Assembly (NCBI GenBank): GCA_025360265.1
Contig: JANYCP010000021.1
Span: 1 to 8,191 of the forward strand
Length of the DNA stretch: 8,191 nucleotides
Source: Gemmatimonadota bacterium
GTDB lineage: Bacteria > Gemmatimonadota > Gemmatimonadetes > Gemmatimonadales > GWC2-71-9
Direction of reading: 5' to 3'
The stretch's first letter is position 1, and every line of letters starts with the position of its first letter. A model generated the notes under the pieces. It did no database searches. It saw nothing but the letters and a program-made list of their open reading frames with translations, and was not told the origin of the DNA. The translations under genes were made by a program, and so were the position numbers. Shown one piece after another: positions 1-6,104 of this stretch.

Positions 1-669
1 GGTGGCGTCCCGGGGTGGACGTGGCCGGAACTCGGCCCAATGGTCGCCGACCTCGACGCGCTCTTCGTCAACTTCATTTCCGGGTTCGAGATGTGCCTCG
101 GCACCGCGGAAGCGTTGCGCCAGGGATTCGCCGGACCGATCTATGCCGATCTGCATTCACTCTTTCTCGGCATGGGCGCCGACGGGATGCGCATGCTGCG
201 TCCGTTGCCGAACGCGCCGGCCTGGTTTGCATTTTTCGATGTCGTGCAGATGAACGAAGAAGAGATGCAGCAGCTGGGGCCCGATGCCCTACCGGTGGCG
301 GCCGACGCGATCGCGGCGGGTGCGTCGCTGCTCAACGTGACGGTGGGACCGCGTGGGGTGGTTTACGTGACGCGGCCTGGGTTTGATGGGCTCGACGGGC
401 GGTACTCCGGTGTAGGGGCGCAGCCTGCTGCGCCCCTACACCGTGACGCCCTCCTGCGCACCGAGCTCCGCCCGGCGCCTGTCATCGATGCCGTCGATCC
501 CACCGGCTGCGGCGACGTGTTCGGCGCCACATGCTTCGCGCGCCTGCTTGCGGGCGATGACGTGCCGACGGCGCTCGACGCTGCCAATCGCGCCGCCGCG
601 CGTAACGCAGGCTTTCGCGGCGCCGGCGGGTTGATGCGTCATCTCCGCGGCGAACTGGTGTCGGCATGA
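1..669 (+). CDS. PfkB-family carbohydrate/nucleoside kinase, C-terminal part (5' end outside window)
   Basis: The frame is open from base 1, so the gene starts upstream and the sugar-binding N-terminal part is not visible; 222 codons remain. Numbering from base 1, the ribokinase/PfkB C-terminal signature DPTGCGD lies at residues 166-172, and D172 is the expected catalytic base that activates the acceptor hydroxyl. A QMNEEE segment (about residues 83-88) matches the N-x-x-E motif that binds Mg/phosphate in this family, and TVGPRGVVY (ending at residue 122) matches the strand before the nucleotide-binding loop. The family phosphorylates sugars, nucleosides or related alcohols with ATP in the cytoplasm; the substrate cannot be read from this fragment. 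The stretch between GVVY and DPTGCGD is about 43 residues, longer than usual, and includes 12 residues encoded by a perfect palindrome. The stop overlaps the next start (ATGA). Family call is strong, substrate unknown. Confidence 0.9.
   Translation, partial: GGVPGWTWPELGPMVADLDALFVNFISGFEMCLGTAEALRQGFAGPIYADLHSLFLGMGADGMRMLRPLPNAPAWFAFFDVVQMNEEEMQQLGPDALPVAADAIAAGASLLNVTVGPRGVVYVTRPGFDGLDGRYSGVGAQPAAPLHRDALLRTELRPAPVIDAVDPTGCGDVFGATCFARLLAGDDVPTALDAANRAAARNAGFRGAGGLMRHLRGELVSA
408..443. repeat. Perfect 17-bp-arm palindrome inside the kinase gene (REP/RPE-like)
   Basis: The left arm CGGTGTAGGGGCGCAGC (408-424) and its exact reverse complement (427-443) are separated only by CT. The element is 36 bp, a multiple of three, and is read through in frame as roughly GVGAQPAAPLHR. 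Such long GC-rich perfect palindromes are usually intergenic REP-type elements; in-frame coding copies are known from Rickettsia (RPE elements). It could form a strong hairpin in DNA or in mRNA. That it is a dispersed repeat is inference, since only one copy lies in this window. Confidence 0.85.
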
Positions 670-1565
670 CGCGGGTCGTCCCGGTACCGCAGTCGCTTGA
701 TCATCTGTCGATCGATCAGCTCGCCGCGGGGATTGGGCCCTGGCCACCTGAGCAACGGTTGCTGGTGGACGCTCACGCCACGGAGTGGGCATCGCCTGCT
801 GGTTTTGTCGCACTCCTTACGCTCGGACAGGCGTTGGCTGAGGCGGGGGCGGCGAAGCCAGAGCTCACATTGCCTGTCAAACCTGGCGTCGCGTCGTACT
901 GGGCCAAGGTTGGGCTGCTGCACCATGCCGAGCCGCTGTTCGACATCCATGGTAAGGTGTCGAAGCGTGGGGTCGAGACTAGCGACACACTGGTCCCTGT
1001 GACGATCATTCGGAACGCGGCCGATGTCATGGAGATTGTCGGGGGGATCACGCAGCGCGCCACGAAGCTGCTGATGGACGAACTGGAACTCGATGCAAAG
1101 GTGGTTGGCGGTTTCGGCCAGTCCTTGTCGGAGGCGTGCCAGAACATCGTCGAACATGCTGGTACGGCGGGATGGGTGGCAGCACACGTCTACGTGTATC
1201 GCAAGCGGCTCAGTGGGCGCAAGGTGGCAGTCATCGCGGTGAGCGACGCCGGGATCGGGTTTCGCCGATCACTGGAGGCGACGCAAGGGAAGCGATTTGG
1301 CGACCGGTGGGGCGATGCACAAGCACTTGAGACCGCACTGATTCATGGGATCTCGCGGTTCCGTGATCCGGGACGCGGGCAGGGACTCACCGGGATCAAG
1401 CGTTACCTCACGCGCTGGGAGGGGAGCATCTCGATCCGCAGCGGTACTGCTCGCGTGGCCATCGTGCCGCCGTGGGATGACGAGCCGCCGCGTTTCGACG
1501 GGTTGCCGTGGTTTCCCGGCTCCCAGGTGACGATCGTGATCCCTGGCAAGGAACCCGCCGAATGA
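666..1565 (+). CDS. STAS-like/GHKL ATPase-domain regulatory protein (anti-sigma-factor or partner-switch kinase type)
   Basis: The protein has 299 residues. Residues about 10-100 resemble a STAS-like fold: a short strand LLVDAHATEWASPAGFVALL followed by alternating helices and strands. Residues about 125-295 form a HATPase (GHKL) domain: N-box E156/N160/H164 in SEACQNIVEHA, G1 box D194-A-G-I-G198, G2 box GRGQGLTG (236-243), and a final G-S-Q-V-T-I-V-I-P strand. There is no HisKA dimerisation/phosphoacceptor domain and no membrane segment, so this is not an ordinary sensor kinase; it fits the soluble anti-sigma/serine-kinase-like group that phosphorylates or sequesters STAS partners. The next gene encodes a STAS-like protein and overlaps by 4 nt, which supports a partner pair. 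The start ATG at 666 overlaps the kinase stop (ATGA). Domain assignment of the C-terminal half is firm; the N-terminal STAS call and the biological role are inference. Confidence 0.8.
   Translation: MTRVVPVPQSLDHLSIDQLAAGIGPWPPEQRLLVDAHATEWASPAGFVALLTLGQALAEAGAAKPELTLPVKPGVASYWAKVGLLHHAEPLFDIHGKVSKRGVETSDTLVPVTIIRNAADVMEIVGGITQRATKLLMDELELDAKVVGGFGQSLSEACQNIVEHAGTAGWVAAHVYVYRKRLSGRKVAVIAVSDAGIGFRRSLEATQGKRFGDRWGDAQALETALIHGISRFRDPGRGQGLTGIKRYLTRWEGSISIRSGTARVAIVPPWDDEPPRFDGLPWFPGSQVTIVIPGKEPAE
1548..1552 (+). promoter_or_regulatory. Shine-Dalgarno for the STAS/winged-helix gene
   Basis: AAGGA lies 9 nt before the ATG at 1562. It supports that ATG over the in-frame ATG at 1508, which would overlap the upstream gene by 58 nt. 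Confidence 0.6.
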
Positions 1566-2107
1566 GCGCGCTGATTCGTGTCGACCTCATGCTGCGAGAG
1601 GCAGTTGACACACCATATAGCGATCTGGTGACTCGTCCGACCGGCGCCGCCGTACGTGATCGGGTGTTGACCGAGATGCGCGATTTTTCCGATGACGATG
1701 CGCAACTCGATTTTTCCGAAGTGGGATTGATGGATTTCTCCTGCGCTGACGAGGTCATTGCCAAGTTGCTCGTCGCCATTCTCGAGCAGCCACTGCAGCG
1801 ATTGATGTTGCGCGGCGTGCATCACAATCACGCCGATGCCATCGAGCACGCGCTCGCCCGCTACGATCTCGTGATTGTCGCGATCGGAATCGAGTCGCCC
1901 GAACCGCATCTCCTCGGCTCGGCGCCCGACGATTGGCGGGACGCGTTTCGCATGCTGATTCGCATGGGACGCGCCGCTGCGCCGCCGGTGGCCGAGGCAC
2001 TGTGCTGGCCGGTGCCGAGAACCGTCGATGCACTGCAGGGACTGGCGCGACGCCGCTGCGTGGTTGCCTACCCGGATGCCACCTTCGACCTTGGAGCTGT
2101 CGCATGA
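1562..2107 (+). CDS. STAS-like (DUF4325-type) protein with probable C-terminal winged helix
   Basis: The protein has 181 residues. Residues about 25-110 look STAS-like: the strand-turn AQLDFSEVGLMDFSCADEVI (47-66) is the typical core in which a conserved Asp-Phe strand is followed by the loop that carries the Ser/Thr phosphorylated in classical STAS anti-anti-sigma factors; S60 or S52 is the nearest candidate. After a linker, residues about 127-180 read like a winged helix: helix, PPVAEALCWPVPRTVDALQGL as helix-turn-helix, then a short hairpin RRCVVAYPDATFDL. A STAS-like domain joined to a DNA-binding-like domain would link partner switching directly to transcription. The ATG overlaps the upstream stop (ATGA) and its partner ATPase is encoded just before. 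STAS-like call is moderate, winged-helix call is inferred from pattern only. No named homologue is recognised. Confidence 0.75.
   Translation: MSALIRVDLMLREAVDTPYSDLVTRPTGAAVRDRVLTEMRDFSDDDAQLDFSEVGLMDFSCADEVIAKLLVAILEQPLQRLMLRGVHHNHADAIEHALARYDLVIVAIGIESPEPHLLGSAPDDWRDAFRMLIRMGRAAAPPVAEALCWPVPRTVDALQGLARRRCVVAYPDATFDLGAVA
2093..2096 (+). promoter_or_regulatory. Shine-Dalgarno for the PLP enzyme gene
   Basis: GGAG lies 7 nt before the ATG at 2104. This, plus the conserved N-terminus beginning soon after, selects 2104 over a longer in-frame reading from 1933 that would run deep into the previous gene. Confidence 0.65.
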
Positions 2108-3252
2108 CGCGCCGCCACGGACTGTCCACGATTTCGATACACGGTTCGCCGCGTCGTGGCGCCGATTGGTCACCGGTGGCCACGCCGATCTACCAGAGCG
2201 CAACCTTCCGCAACCCAGTGGGCAGCAGCGACGAAGTGCTCTACACGCGGTACGGCAACAATCCCAATCAGGTCGAGATCGCCAGGAAGTATGCGCTGCT
2301 CGAGGGCGCGGAGAGCGCGATCTTTCTCGCCAGCGGCATGGCGGCCACCGCGCTGGCCCATCTCGCGGTGCTTCGTCCCGGCGACCATCTCGTGTCGTCG
2401 CTCTGGATCTACGGCGGCACGCGGGTGCTGTTCGACGGTGAGTTTGCCCGGCACGGCATCACGGTCACCTACGTCGATCCCGACAAGCCGCGCGACTGGC
2501 GCAAAGCGGTCACCAAGAACACTCGCGCGATTTTCGTGGAGGCACTCACCAACCCCACGATGCGTGTGCTCAACGTTCCGCTGCTCGCCAAGCTGGCCAG
2601 CGAGCATGGCATTGCGTTACTGGTGGATTCGACGTTCGCGTCGCCGATCAACTTCCGGCCCTTGGAGCATGGCGCTGACATCGTCATCACCAGCGCCACC
2701 AAATACCTCAGCGGACACAGCGATGTCATCGCCGGTGCGATCGCCGGCAGTTCGACTGTGATTGATGAAGTCACTCGCCTGATGCGAGCCTGGGGCCCTT
2801 CGATCGACCCGCATGCGGCGTGGCTCACCGAGCGCGGGCTCAAGACGATGGCCCTGCGCGTCGAGCGGGCCAACGACAACGCAATGGCCGTGGCCAACTG
2901 GGCAAACGGGCGCAGCGAATTTTCTGCGGTGCACCATCCCGGACTGAAGAGCCACCCGGATCATGCGTTGGCGAACAAATTGTTCGACGGCCATGGCGGG
3001 CTGGTCGGATTGGTCGTCAAGGGCGGCGCACCGGCCGCGCAGAAACTGTTGCGCCGCCTCAAGGTGATCACCCACGCGCCGTCGCTGGCCGGCGTGGAGT
3101 CGCTGGTGTCCGAGCCGCGGCTTACTTCGCACAAGGCCTTCAGCGCAGCGGAGCGCACTGCCTTCGGTATCCCGGACGGGTTCCTGCGTCTGTCGTGCGG
3201 CTGCGAAGACACCGCCGACCTGATCAACGATTTGGCGGGCGCGCTGCGGTGA
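2104..3252 (+). CDS. PLP-dependent Cys/Met metabolism enzyme (cystathionine gamma-synthase/lyase family)
   Basis: The protein has 382 residues, a normal length for the family. Visible hallmarks in order: ATPIYQSATF (26-35), YTRYGNNPNQ (47-56, the Tyr/Arg that contact PLP phosphate of the neighbouring subunit), LASGMAA (75-81, phosphate loop), VDSTFASP (174-181, D175 pairs with the pyridine nitrogen), SATKYLSGHSD (197-207) with K200 as the Schiff-base lysine, SLAGVESL (327-334) and FLRLSCGCED (360-369) with R362 as the substrate carboxylate anchor. The family includes cystathionine gamma-synthase, cystathionine beta- and gamma-lyases, O-acetylhomoserine sulfhydrylase and methionine gamma-lyase; sequence alone does not separate these, so no symbol is given. 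It is cytoplasmic and acts in methionine/cysteine transsulfuration. It sits, coupled by 4-nt overlaps, between a regulatory pair and ftsE, with no obvious functional link to either. Family call is very strong. Confidence 0.95.
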   Translation: MTRRHGLSTISIHGSPRRGADWSPVATPIYQSATFRNPVGSSDEVLYTRYGNNPNQVEIARKYALLEGAESAIFLASGMAATALAHLAVLRPGDHLVSSLWIYGGTRVLFDGEFARHGITVTYVDPDKPRDWRKAVTKNTRAIFVEALTNPTMRVLNVPLLAKLASEHGIALLVDSTFASPINFRPLEHGADIVITSATKYLSGHSDVIAGAIAGSSTVIDEVTRLMRAWGPSIDPHAAWLTERGLKTMALRVERANDNAMAVANWANGRSEFSAVHHPGLKSHPDHALANKLFDGHGGLVGLVVKGGAPAAQKLLRRLKVITHAPSLAGVESLVSEPRLTSHKAFSAAERTAFGIPDGFLRLSCGCEDTADLINDLAGALR

Positions 3253-3923
3253 TTCGCTTCACCAAGGTCAGCAAGCAGTATCCCACCGGCAATGATGCCG
3301 CGCTGCACGACATCTCGTTTCACATCGGTCGAGCCGATTTCGTCTTTCTCACCGGTCATTCCGGTGCTGGCAAGACTACGCTCCTCAAGCTCATGTATGC
3401 TGACGAGCGCCCCACATCCGGTGATGTGCGCGTGAGCGGGTTTGCCATCGGTAGACTCACCCGCGACGAAGTGCCGCGTCTCCGTCGCCGCCTGGGTGTG
3501 GTGTTCCAGGATTTCCGCCTGCTCGAGGACCGCACCGCCGCGGAGAACGTCGCGTTTGCGCTGGAAGTGACTGGCGCCCGTCCCGATACGATTCCCAGCC
3601 GCGTTGCTCGCGTGCTCGACCAGGTCGGCCTCGCGATGAAAGCCGAATCGATGCCGCGTGAGTTGTCGGGAGGCGAGCAACAGCGCGTCGCGATTGCCCG
3701 GGCGCTGGTCAACGATCCGCCGGTGCTGCTGGCCGACGAGCCCACCGGCAACCTCGATGAGCGCGCGACGCGGGGCGTCTTTCAACTGCTCTGCGATATC
3801 AATGCTGCCGGGACGGTCGTCGTGATGGCGACGCACGACCTCGATCTGGTGCGAGCGGCGGGCAAACGGACGCTGGAAATTCGCGATGGACGCCTGGTCT
3901 TCGACTCGGCGGCATCGGCATGA
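3249..3923 (+). CDS. ftsE: Cell division ATP-binding protein FtsE
   Basis: The protein has 224 residues, the usual FtsE length. ABC ATPase motifs: Walker A GHSGAGKT (36-43), Q-loop Q87 in VFQDFRLLEDRTAAENVAF (typical FtsE wording), signature LSGGEQQR (139-146), Walker B VLLADEP (159-165) with catalytic E164, D-loop NLD (168-170) and H-loop H196 in MATHD. FtsE is the cytoplasmic ATPase that pairs with FtsX at the division site; ATP turnover is transmitted through FtsX to a periplasmic activator of peptidoglycan hydrolases. The start is GTG at 3249, overlapping the upstream stop as GTGA; an upstream in-frame ATG would lie far inside the PLP gene. No strong Shine-Dalgarno precedes it, so translation probably depends on coupling. 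ftsX follows with a 4-nt overlap, which settles the identity against other MacB/LolD-type ATPases. Confidence 0.95.
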   Translation: MIRFTKVSKQYPTGNDAALHDISFHIGRADFVFLTGHSGAGKTTLLKLMYADERPTSGDVRVSGFAIGRLTRDEVPRLRRRLGVVFQDFRLLEDRTAAENVAFALEVTGARPDTIPSRVARVLDQVGLAMKAESMPRELSGGEQQRVAIARALVNDPPVLLADEPTGNLDERATRGVFQLLCDINAAGTVVVMATHDLDLVRAAGKRTLEIRDGRLVFDSAASA

Positions 3924-4846
3924 ACCTGATCACTCGTGAAGCGTTGCTGGCGTTCCGACGCACCCGGACACTCTCGATCCTGTCGGTGACGACGATCGCA
4001 TTTGCGCTGTTCGTGACCGGGCTGTTCGGATTGGTCGCGCTCAACATGCGCACCGCCCTTCGCCAGGTGGCCGAACGAGTGCAGGTCGTCGCGTTCGTGA
4101 AGCGAGATACGCCGAGCCAGCAGGTGAGCGCGGCGATGAGCGACATCACCGTGTTTCCTGAAGTGCTCGACGTGCAATACGTCTCGGAAACCGAGGCGCT
4201 TGCCAGGGCGCAGCGCGATCTGACCGAGTTTCAGGAGGTCTACAAGGATCTCGAGGTCAATCCGCTGCCGCCGTCCATTGAACTGACGCTGAAGCCCGCG
4301 TTCCGCACCGCGGCCAGCGCCGCCGCGGTCGCTGAACGATTGAAGGGATTCGATTTTGTCGATGAGGTGAAGTACGGCCAGGACTGGGTGCAGCGACTCG
4401 ACACCCTGCGCGATATCGCAGGGTTAATCGGACTCGCCGTGGGATTCGCCTTTGCACTGGTATCGATGGTCATCATTGGTGTCACGATCCGGATCACGGT
4501 GCTGCAACGTGCCCGGGAGATTCAGATCATGCGCTTGGTCGGAGCCACCGACTGGTTCATTCGCGGTCCGTTCCTTGTCGAGGGCGCCATCAAGGGATTT
4601 CTCGGCGGGACGCTCGCCGTGATTCTCTGTGCGACGGTCTTTGGTCTCTTTCGCTCGCAGAAGATGGGGTTGGGACTCGGCCTCCAGTTCTTCGGCGCCG
4701 GCCAAGCGTGCTTGCTCCTGATTTTCGGCGTGCTCCTGGGATTTGGCGGGTCGCTCGTCAGCGTGGGACGGCACCTGCGCGATGAAAGCGTGACCAAGGG
4801 ATTGCGGCGCACGACGGATCGGGTGCTAGCCACGAAGCCCCGCTGA
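3920..4846 (+). CDS. ftsX: Cell division permease-like protein FtsX
   Basis: The protein has 308 residues with the FtsX plan: a cytoplasmic N-tail, membrane segment 1 (about 18-42), an extracytoplasmic domain (about 43-165), then membrane segments 2 (about 166-192), 3 (about 224-245) and 4 (about 260-284), and a basic C-terminal tail. The extracytoplasmic domain holds the family motif NPLPPSIEL (114-122). REIQIMRLVGATDWFIRGPF (199-218) between segments 2 and 3 is the FtsX/MacB-type cytoplasmic coupling segment that contacts the ATPase. FtsX is not a transporter in known systems; it relays FtsE ATPase cycles to a periplasmic coiled-coil partner, here very probably the EnvC-like protein encoded next. 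The ATG overlaps the ftsE stop (ATGA) and its stop overlaps the next start (TGATG). Confidence 0.95.
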   Translation: MNLITREALLAFRRTRTLSILSVTTIAFALFVTGLFGLVALNMRTALRQVAERVQVVAFVKRDTPSQQVSAAMSDITVFPEVLDVQYVSETEALARAQRDLTEFQEVYKDLEVNPLPPSIELTLKPAFRTAASAAAVAERLKGFDFVDEVKYGQDWVQRLDTLRDIAGLIGLAVGFAFALVSMVIIGVTIRITVLQRAREIQIMRLVGATDWFIRGPFLVEGAIKGFLGGTLAVILCATVFGLFRSQKMGLGLGLQFFGAGQACLLLIFGVLLGFGGSLVSVGRHLRDESVTKGLRRTTDRVLATKPR

Positions 4847-6051
4847 TGTCCCGCCCCAGCCTGTTCGCATTCCTCCTGCTCGCATCCCTCGTCTCTCGTC
4901 TCTCGTCCCAGCAGTCCGACCTCGAACAATCGAAGAAGCGTCTCGACGAAATCCGCCTGGAGCGCGAGAACCTGCAGCGCCAGCAAATGCGGTTGCAATC
5001 GCAGGTGAGCGACGTGGGTGCCACGCTGCGCAACCTCGAGCAACAGCGCGACGCCACCAATCGCCTGGTCAACACGATCGAGCACCAGATCAGCGGACTC
5101 AGTTCGCAGCTCGATCGCTCCGCGGCTGAGCTGACGCTCTCGCAGGACAATCTCGCCGACCGGAGAGCAGTGCTGCAGCGACGCCTCGCGGATATCTACC
5201 GGCGTGGGCCGCTGTACACCTTTCAGGTGCTGCTGACGGCGGAATCGTTCGGCCAGCTACTGACCCGCTACAAGTACCTGTACCTCACCTCACGCGCCGA
5301 TCGGGTACTGGTGGAGGACGTCACCAAGCTGACTCGCAACGTGAAGCGCGAGCGAGACAAGCTACTCGGTGTGCGGTCCGAGCTGGACCAGAAAGTGGTG
5401 CAGCGTGAGGCGGAAATTGCCACCTATGACAAGCTCACCGCCGACCGACAGACACAACTGACCCAGTTGCAACGCACGCAGAGTCAGACCAAGCAGCGAT
5501 TGACGGCCGTCGAAAAGGATGAGGCCTCGCTGAATACGCTGCTGGCGACACTGAGCAAAACCAAGAAGGCGGCCGATGCGAATCGGGCGGCTCGACCGGA
5601 AACCGTCAACACTCCGATGGCGGGTTCGCTCACCACCAGTGACATCGGCAAGCTCGACTGGCCGGTGGATGGCGACATCGTCATCCGCTTCGGGCCGGAC
5701 ACGCTCTCCGCCGCGCAGGGCGGCGGCGTGATTCACTGGACGGGGATCGGGATCAAGGCGGCGGTGGGAACGCCGATCAAGGCGGTCGCGGCAGGCACCG
5801 TGGTGAGTGTCCAGCGGTTCTCGACCTACGGCCTGAGCGCCGTCGTGCAGCACAGCAACGGCTACTACTCATTGTACATGCAATTGCAGAGCGCCGCGGT
5901 CAAGGAAGGCGAACAGATCGCGCGCGGGGCAACGATCGGCACCGTCGGCGGTCAGAACTCGGCGCGCGGACCACACCTCTATTTCGAGATTCGTGGCGCG
6001 AATCAGATCGCGCTGGATCCAATTGCCTGGTTGAAGAACAGAGGTCGTTAG
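4846..6051 (+). CDS. envC: EnvC-like murein hydrolase activator: signal peptide, coiled coils, degenerate LytM (M23) domain
   Basis: The protein has 401 residues. Residues 1-21 look like a signal peptide (hydrophobic FAFLLLASLV, then SRLSSQQ). Residues about 24-118 and 155-245 are Gln/Glu/Arg/Leu-rich coiled coil, the region that binds the FtsX loop in E. coli EnvC. Residues about 268-397 are a LytM/M23 domain (KLDWPVDGDI to DPIAWL). The zinc site is lost: the HxxxD motif reads HWTGIGI (H297, no Asp), the YxHL histidine is Q346, and the HxH pair reads H377-L-Y379. This matches EnvC, whose LytM domain is inactive and instead activates cell-wall amidases; the LYFEIRG wording is also EnvC-like. 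The start (TGATG) and position after ftsEX support the role. The stop TAG lies inside a heptad-repeat hairpin. An active peptidase is unlikely. Confidence 0.9.
   Translation: MSRPSLFAFLLLASLVSRLSSQQSDLEQSKKRLDEIRLERENLQRQQMRLQSQVSDVGATLRNLEQQRDATNRLVNTIEHQISGLSSQLDRSAAELTLSQDNLADRRAVLQRRLADIYRRGPLYTFQVLLTAESFGQLLTRYKYLYLTSRADRVLVEDVTKLTRNVKRERDKLLGVRSELDQKVVQREAEIATYDKLTADRQTQLTQLQRTQSQTKQRLTAVEKDEASLNTLLATLSKTKKAADANRAARPETVNTPMAGSLTTSDIGKLDWPVDGDIVIRFGPDTLSAAQGGGVIHWTGIGIKAAVGTPIKAVAAGTVVSVQRFSTYGLSAVVQHSNGYYSLYMQLQSAAVKEGEQIARGATIGTVGGQNSARGPHLYFEIRGANQIALDPIAWLKNRGR
4888..4907 (+). repeat. Heptanucleotide tandem repeat in envC signal-peptide codons
   Basis: CTCGTCT is repeated with exact 7-nt period for 20 bp (2.9 units). 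It encodes part of the signal-peptide end (about SLVSRLSS). The unit is not a multiple of three, so gain or loss of one copy would shift the frame right after the hydrophobic core. Confidence 0.7.
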
Positions 6052-6101
6052 TCGTTAGTCATGAGTCGTGGACAACGACCCACGACTAACGACCAACGAC
6101 C
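6043..6101. terminator. Heptad-built imperfect hairpin between convergent genes; candidate bidirectional terminator
   Basis: Bases 6043-6069 pair with 6075-6101 in a 27-position stem with three mismatches (6050/6094, 6061/6083, 6064/6080) and a 5-nt loop (GGACA, 6070-6074). Each arm is made of 7-nt units related to GTCGTTA. The envC stop TAG (6049-6051) lies inside the left arm, and the stop of the minus-strand GGDEF gene begins 3 nt beyond the right arm. The position between converging genes fits a two-way terminator; there is no T-tract, so intrinsic termination is not certain and it could equally be a repeat insertion or an mRNA-end stabiliser. Confidence 0.6.
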
Positions 6102-6104
6102 ACA

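Noticed and set aside
1933..2103. N-terminal extension of the PLP enzyme from an upstream in-frame ATG
   Set aside because: It would overlap the preceding gene by 175 nt and is Arg/Gly/Cys-rich without family similarity; ATG 2104 has a good Shine-Dalgarno and an ATGA junction.
1403..2203. 266-codon minus-strand open frame opposite the STAS/winged-helix gene
   Set aside because: It spans two well-supported overlapping + strand genes, has no recognisable motif and has a low-complexity composition rich in Arg, Ser and His.
2961..3836. 291-codon minus-strand open frame opposite the PLP enzyme and ftsE
   Set aside because: The + strand encodes complete ABC ATPase motifs here; the antisense product has no family features.
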